Shown: piece by piece, positions 60,611 through 64,000 of the stretch
Layout: every line of letters begins with the position of its first letter
Position numbering within the stretch: position 1 is the first letter of the stretch
From: Mucilaginibacter gotjawali
GTDB taxonomy: Bacteria; Bacteroidota; Bacteroidia; Sphingobacteriales; Sphingobacteriaceae
Assembly: GCF_002355435.1 (NCBI RefSeq)
Contig: NZ_AP017313.1
Span: forward strand, 1,054,001 to 1,118,000
Reading direction: 5' to 3'
Length of the DNA stretch: 64,000 nt
Notes under the pieces: generated by a model
Database searches by the model: none
What the model saw: only the letters and a program-made list of their open reading frames with translations
What the model was told of the DNA's origin: nothing
Made by a program: the position numbers and the translations under genes

Positions 60611-61000
60611 ATGGCTAAGACCAAAAAAGTTACCAAAAAGCGTATTGTAATTGTTGAGCCGGTTGGCGAAGCACACATCAACGCTACCTTTAACAACATC
60701 ATTTTAACCCTAACCAACAAAAGCGGCCAGGCTATTTCATGGTCGTCTGCAGGTAAAATGGGTTTCAAAGGTTCAAAAAAGAACACACCTTATGCTGCCG
60801 GTCAGGCTGCTGCCGATTGCGGTAAAGTTGCTTATGACTTAGGTTTACGCAAGGTAGAAGTATTTGTAAAAGGTCCCGGCGCAGGCCGCGAATCGGCTAT
60901 CCGTACACTGCAAACTGCAGGTATCGAGGTAACTACCATAAAGGACATCACCCCGCTTCCGCACAATGGTTGCCGTCCGTCAAAAAGAAGAAGAGTTTAA
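60611..61000 (+). CDS. rpsK: 30S ribosomal protein S11
   Basis: uS11, 129 residues: [72 protein letters not shown]. Platform protein contacting mRNA in the E site. Confidence 0.98.
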   Translation: MAKTKKVTKKRIVIVEPVGEAHINATFNNIILTLTNKSGQAISWSSAGKMGFKGSKKNTPYAAGQAAADCGKVAYDLGLRKVEVFVKGPGAGRESAIRTLQTAGIEVTTIKDITPLPHNGCRPSKRRRV

Positions 61001-61068
61001 TTAACAATTTTTTTTAAAGCTAAGATTCGGCAGCTGCGGGCTGCTTGATACTTTAAAAACCACAAACA

Positions 61069-61677
61069 ATGGCTAGATATACAGGTCCAAAATCAAAAAT
61101 TGCGCGCCGTTTCCGCGAACCGATCTTCGGTCCGGATAAAGCGCTGGAAAGAAAAAATTATCCACCGGGAATGCACGGTGTTTCCAAAAGAAGAGGGAAA
61201 CAATCCGAGTATTCAACCCAGTTGATGGAAAAACAAAAAGTTAAATACACTTACGGTGTATTGGAACGTCAGTTCGAAAACTTATTTCACCGCGCTTCTG
61301 CAAGAGAAGGTATCACCGGCGAAAACTTGCTTAAATTATTAGAAGCCCGCTTGGATAATGCAGTTTACCGTTTAGGTATCGCCCCAACCCGTTCAGGTGC
61401 CCGCCAGTTAGTTGGCCACAAGCACATTACTGTAAACGGCGAGGTAGTAAACATTGCATCATATACTTTAAGAGCAGGTGATGTGATCGCGGTTCGCGAA
61501 AAATCAAAAACACTTGAAGCTATTACGCATTCAGTTGCCGGCAGAAAGATCAACAAACATAGCTGGCTTGAGTGGGATGCTGCCAATTTAACAGGCAAAT
61601 TCCTCAACTATCCAAATCGCGATGAGATTCCTGAAAACATCAAGGAAAACCTGATCGTCGAGTTGTACTCAAAATAA
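61069..61677 (+). CDS. rpsD: 30S ribosomal protein S4
   Basis: uS4, 202 residues: [41 protein letters not shown]4 RNA-binding motif in [20 protein letters not shown] and [20 protein letters not shown]. No Cys cluster, so zinc-free. Regulator of the alpha operon in other bacteria. Confidence 0.98.
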   Translation: MARYTGPKSKIARRFREPIFGPDKALERKNYPPGMHGVSKRRGKQSEYSTQLMEKQKVKYTYGVLERQFENLFHRASAREGITGENLLKLLEARLDNAVYRLGIAPTRSGARQLVGHKHITVNGEVVNIASYTLRAGDVIAVREKSKTLEAITHSVAGRKINKHSWLEWDAANLTGKFLNYPNRDEIPENIKENLIVELYSK

Positions 61678-61825
61678 GATTTGAGATTTTAGATATGAGA
61701 TTTGAGACAGACATCAAAATCTCATATCTCATTTTAATAAAAAAAGAAAAAAGGGATTTCAGATACAGTTTATGATATAAGGAGATAAAAATCTCACTTC
61801 TCATATCTCACATCTCAAATCTATT
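61676..61825. repeat. Word-repeat hairpin inside the alpha operon, word gatatgagatttgaga
   Basis: Arm one (61678-61709) gatttgagattttagatatg, agatttgagac; arms two at 61714-61732 (aaaatctcatatctcat) and 61789-61822 (aatctcacttctcatatctc, acatctcaaatct). Same word as at 2733 and 52087. Between rpsD and rpoA. Confidence 0.85.
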
Positions 61826-61854
61826 ATCAAGTAAACAATAAATAAAGGATATAA

Positions 61855-62847
61855 ATGGCAATTTTAGCATTTCAAAAACCAGACAAGGTTATCATGCAGA
61901 AATCGACTGATTTTGAGGGTACGTTTGAGTTTCGTCCCTTAGAACCAGGCTTCGGTATAACCATTGGTAATGCTCTCCGTCGTATATTACTTTCATCACT
62001 TGAAGGTTTTGCGATCACTTCAGTTCGTTTTTCGGGAGTGATGCATGAGTTTTCAACCATAAAAGGAGTTGTTGAAGACGTTACCGAGATCATCCTTAAC
62101 CTTAAACAGGTTAGGTTTAAAAAATCAGGGGAAACAGGTGAGAGCGAAAAGATATTTGTGATCATCAATAACCAGGATGCGTTTAAAGCCGGTGATATCA
62201 CAAAGTTCTCAAACAACTTTACAGTTTTAAATCCTGATTTGGTTATCTGTAACATGGATTCGTCAGTAACGCTTGAAATTGAGCTTACTGTAAACAAGGG
62301 CCGTGGTTATGTACCCAGCGAAGAAAATAAAAATCCTGATGCCAATGTAGGTGTGATCGCTATCGATTCTATTTATACGCCCATCAAGAACGTAAAATAT
62401 ACCATCGAAAACTATCGTGTAGAACAAAAAACAGACTATGAAAAATTAGTACTTGATATTGCTACCGATGGCTCGATCCATCCTGAAGATGCGCTGAAAG
62501 AAGCTGCTAAGATCCTGATTCAGCACTTTATGCTGTTCAGCGATGAAAACATGATGCTTGAAGCACAGGCTAAGGAAGAAACCAAAGAAGTTGACGAAGA
62601 GATCCTGCACATGCGCAAGATTCTGAAAACCGAACTGGTTGATCTTGATCTTTCTGTTCGTGCACTAAACTGCCTTAAAGCTGCTGATATCCGCAGCCTG
62701 GCCGATTTGGTTTCATACGACGTAGCAGATATGCTTAAGTTCAGGAACTTTGGTAAAAAATCATTAACAGAAATTCAGGACCTGGTTAAATCAAAAGGCT
62801 TGTCATTCGGCATGAACCTTTCGAAATTTAAACTGGACGAAGAGTAA
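61855..62847 (+). CDS. rpoA: DNA-directed RNA polymerase subunit alpha
   Basis: 330 residues. N-terminal dimer/assembly domain: [40 protein letters not shown]-terminal domain after about 250: [40 protein letters not shown]. Links the ribosomal genes to polymerase supply. Confidence 0.98.
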   Translation: MAILAFQKPDKVIMQKSTDFEGTFEFRPLEPGFGITIGNALRRILLSSLEGFAITSVRFSGVMHEFSTIKGVVEDVTEIILNLKQVRFKKSGETGESEKIFVIINNQDAFKAGDITKFSNNFTVLNPDLVICNMDSSVTLEIELTVNKGRGYVPSEENKNPDANVGVIAIDSIYTPIKNVKYTIENYRVEQKTDYEKLVLDIATDGSIHPEDALKEAAKILIQHFMLFSDENMMLEAQAKEETKEVDEEILHMRKILKTELVDLDLSVRALNCLKAADIRSLADLVSYDVADMLKFRNFGKKSLTEIQDLVKSKGLSFGMNLSKFKLDEE

Positions 62848-62965
62848 TTTAGAGATTAGCGATTAGAGATAAGAGAATAGATTCTCAAAACTTTAATCGC
62901 TAATTTATTTTATAAGGGTTGGCAGATAGAAACTAATCTCTAATCACCAACCTCTGATCACTAAC
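62848..62965. repeat. Word-repeat hairpin inside the alpha operon, word gagattagcgattaga
   Basis: Arm one (62850-62883) gagattagcgattagagata; arm two in pieces cgctaattta (62899) and aactaatctctaatcaccaa, cctctgatcactaac (62930-62965). Between rpoA and rplQ. Confidence 0.75.
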
Positions 62966-63033
62966 ATAGGCATAATTCCGCGGGCTTGACAAATAGCCGC
63001 CCAACGGTATGCACGTGAAAACATAACAAAACA

Positions 63034-63618
63034 ATGAGACACGGAAAAAAAGTTAACCACTTAGGCCGCACCAACAGTCACCGCAAAGCGATGCTTGGTA
63101 ACATGGCTACCTCGCTTATCTTACATAAGCGCATCACTACTACATTAGCAAAAGCTAAAGCATTACGCATATATGTAGAGCCGATCATCACCAAATCAAA
63201 AAATGATACTACGCACTCACGCCGTACAGTATTCAGCTATTTACAGGATAAAGACGCTGTTACCATATTGTTCCGCGAAATTGCTGAAAAAGTAGCAACC
63301 CGCCCAGGCGGTTATACCCGGATCATTAAAATGGAAAACCGTTTAGGCGACAACGCCGAAATGGCCATGATTGAACTGGTAGATTACAACACCGTTTACG
63401 GTACTGATACTGCTAAAACAGAGAAAAAATCAACACGCCGCCGTGGTGGTGCTGCTAAAGCAAAAACTGCTGCACCTGCAACTAAAGAAGAAGCTGCACC
63501 GGTTGCCGAAGAAGTTGTTGAAGTTGCTCCTGCAGTTGAAGAAGCACCAGCTGCTGAAGCTCCTGAAGCGCCAACAGCATCTGCAGAGCACGAAGAAAAC
63601 GCAGAAAAAGGCGAATAA
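63034..63618 (+). CDS. rplQ: 50S ribosomal protein L17 with Ala/Glu/Pro-rich tail
   Basis: bL17, 194 residues against about 120-130 in E. coli. Core 1-123 normal: [60 protein letters not shown]. Tail 124-194 begins with a basic patch [14 protein letters not shown] and continues as low-complexity Ala/Glu/Pro ([20 protein letters not shown]). Last gene of the operon, followed by a terminator. Confidence 0.97.
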   Translation: MRHGKKVNHLGRTNSHRKAMLGNMATSLILHKRITTTLAKAKALRIYVEPIITKSKNDTTHSRRTVFSYLQDKDAVTILFREIAEKVATRPGGYTRIIKMENRLGDNAEMAMIELVDYNTVYGTDTAKTEKKSTRRRGGAAKAKTAAPATKEEAAPVAEEVVEVAPAVEEAPAAEAPEAPTASAEHEENAEKGE

Positions 63619-63652
63619 TTTTAAATCCAAATAAATCTAATTATTAAGGAAC

Positions 63653-63685
63653 AGCCCCGCTCTCTTGAGTGGGGCTTCTTTGTTT
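63653..63685 (+). terminator. Intrinsic terminator of the ribosomal superoperon
   Basis: Stem agccccgctc / gagtggggct (63653-63676) with loop tctt and a T-rich tail tctttgtttt. Confidence 0.9.
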
Positions 63686-63705
63686 TGGTAAAAATCGCTT
63701 TATTG

Positions 63706-63737
63706 TTTGACACGTGTTACGTAATGCGTTACATTTG
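63706..63737 (+). promoter_or_regulatory. Consensus promoter with operator of a HigB-type gene, leaderless
   Basis: TTTG (63706-63709), 20-base spacer, TACATTTG (63730-63737); ATG at 63743. The spacer holds the palindrome ttacgtaa (63717-63724) and a gttac direct repeat (63716-63720, 63728-63732), likely an autoregulatory operator for the toxin-antitoxin complex. Confidence 0.75.
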
Positions 63738-63742
63738 TATTA

Positions 63743-64000
63743 ATGATTGAAAGCATTCAGCACAAAGGTTTGAGGTTGTTATGGGAAAGAGACGACATAT
63801 CTAAATTACCTGCTGTCCAAATCATGAAAATCAAGATGATTTTAACTTTACTTGATAGCGCAATAAGGGTAGAGGATATGAATTTTCCCGGTGCAGGTCT
63901 TCATCCGCTTAAAGGCGATTTGGCTGGATTTTGGTCAGTAAAAGTTAACGGGAATTACAGGATAATTTTCCGGTTTGAAAATGAAAATGCTTTTGATGTG
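63743..64000 (+). CDS. higB: HigB/RelE-type toxin (3' end outside window)
   Basis: 86 codons visible from ATG 63743: MIESIQHKGLRLLWERDDIS, KLPAVQIMKIKMILTLLDSA, FPGAGLHPLKGDLAGFWSVK, VNGNYRIIFRFENENAFDV. This is the HigB pattern of ribosome-dependent mRNA interferases (GL-LHPLKGDL-G-WSV-VNGN-RI-F), expected to end within about ten codons and to be followed by a HigA antitoxin outside the window. Leaderless promoter as for the other toxin-antitoxin genes. Confidence 0.88.
   Translation, partial: MIESIQHKGLRLLWERDDISKLPAVQIMKIKMILTLLDSAIRVEDMNFPGAGLHPLKGDLAGFWSVKVNGNYRIIFRFENENAFDV

Overview
The window comes from a Bacteroidota chromosome, most likely family Sphingobacteriaceae (Mucilaginibacter/Pedobacter type). 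The evidence is the promoter elements of the form TAnnTTTG with an upstream TTTG, the near absence of Shine-Dalgarno sites, the XrtN exosortase pair, many Bacteroidota beta-barrel and lipoprotein genes, and a ribosomal gene order typical of the phylum. I worked by eye without database searches, so family names rest on motifs and remembered relatives.

Layout. 1-7869: a high-affinity potassium uptake locus, kdpA (cut by the left edge), kdpB, kdpC, an outer-membrane porin, then a split KdpD sensor (cytosolic KdpD/Usp protein plus a separate HAMP-PAS histidine kinase) with no kdpE in view. 7909-12750: an orphan HigA-type regulator, membrane proteins, accA and a small beta-barrel. 12851-16424: tRNA-Gln, prs, rplY and pth, followed by a small cassette (DUF6934-like gene plus a 55-residue ORF with its own promoter element and terminator) bracketed by a 108-bp duplication of the pth 3' end. 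16548-32602: cell-envelope and secreted proteins: a frameshifted TonB-type receptor, an M1 peptidase, a DUF885 protein and the two-gene XrtN exosortase/VIT-protein system, then a RelE-type toxin-antitoxin pair.

33233-63618: the str, S10, spc and alpha ribosomal operons (rpsL to rplQ, with secY, map, infA and rpoA). This superoperon is cut between rpsJ and rplC by about 11.2 kb of accessory DNA (36817-48077). rpsJ is followed by an intrinsic terminator and rplC has its own consensus promoter. The island holds a REP-associated transposase with mirror-image REPs, an IS110 element, intact and decayed toxin-antitoxin genes, an orphan barstar, a lipoprotein hydrolase, TonB-like and cytochrome c proteins, and a prephenate dehydrogenase that looks like the fungal TYR1 type. 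The right edge enters a HigB-type toxin gene.

Two patterns cross the whole window. First, at least sixteen intergenic gaps, including gaps inside the ribosomal operons, hold hairpins made of a short word repeated two to four times and then repeated in reverse complement. The word differs between most loci while the architecture is the same. Second, the toxin-antitoxin genes have consensus -7 elements ending only 3-5 bases before the start codon, which implies leaderless or nearly leaderless mRNAs.
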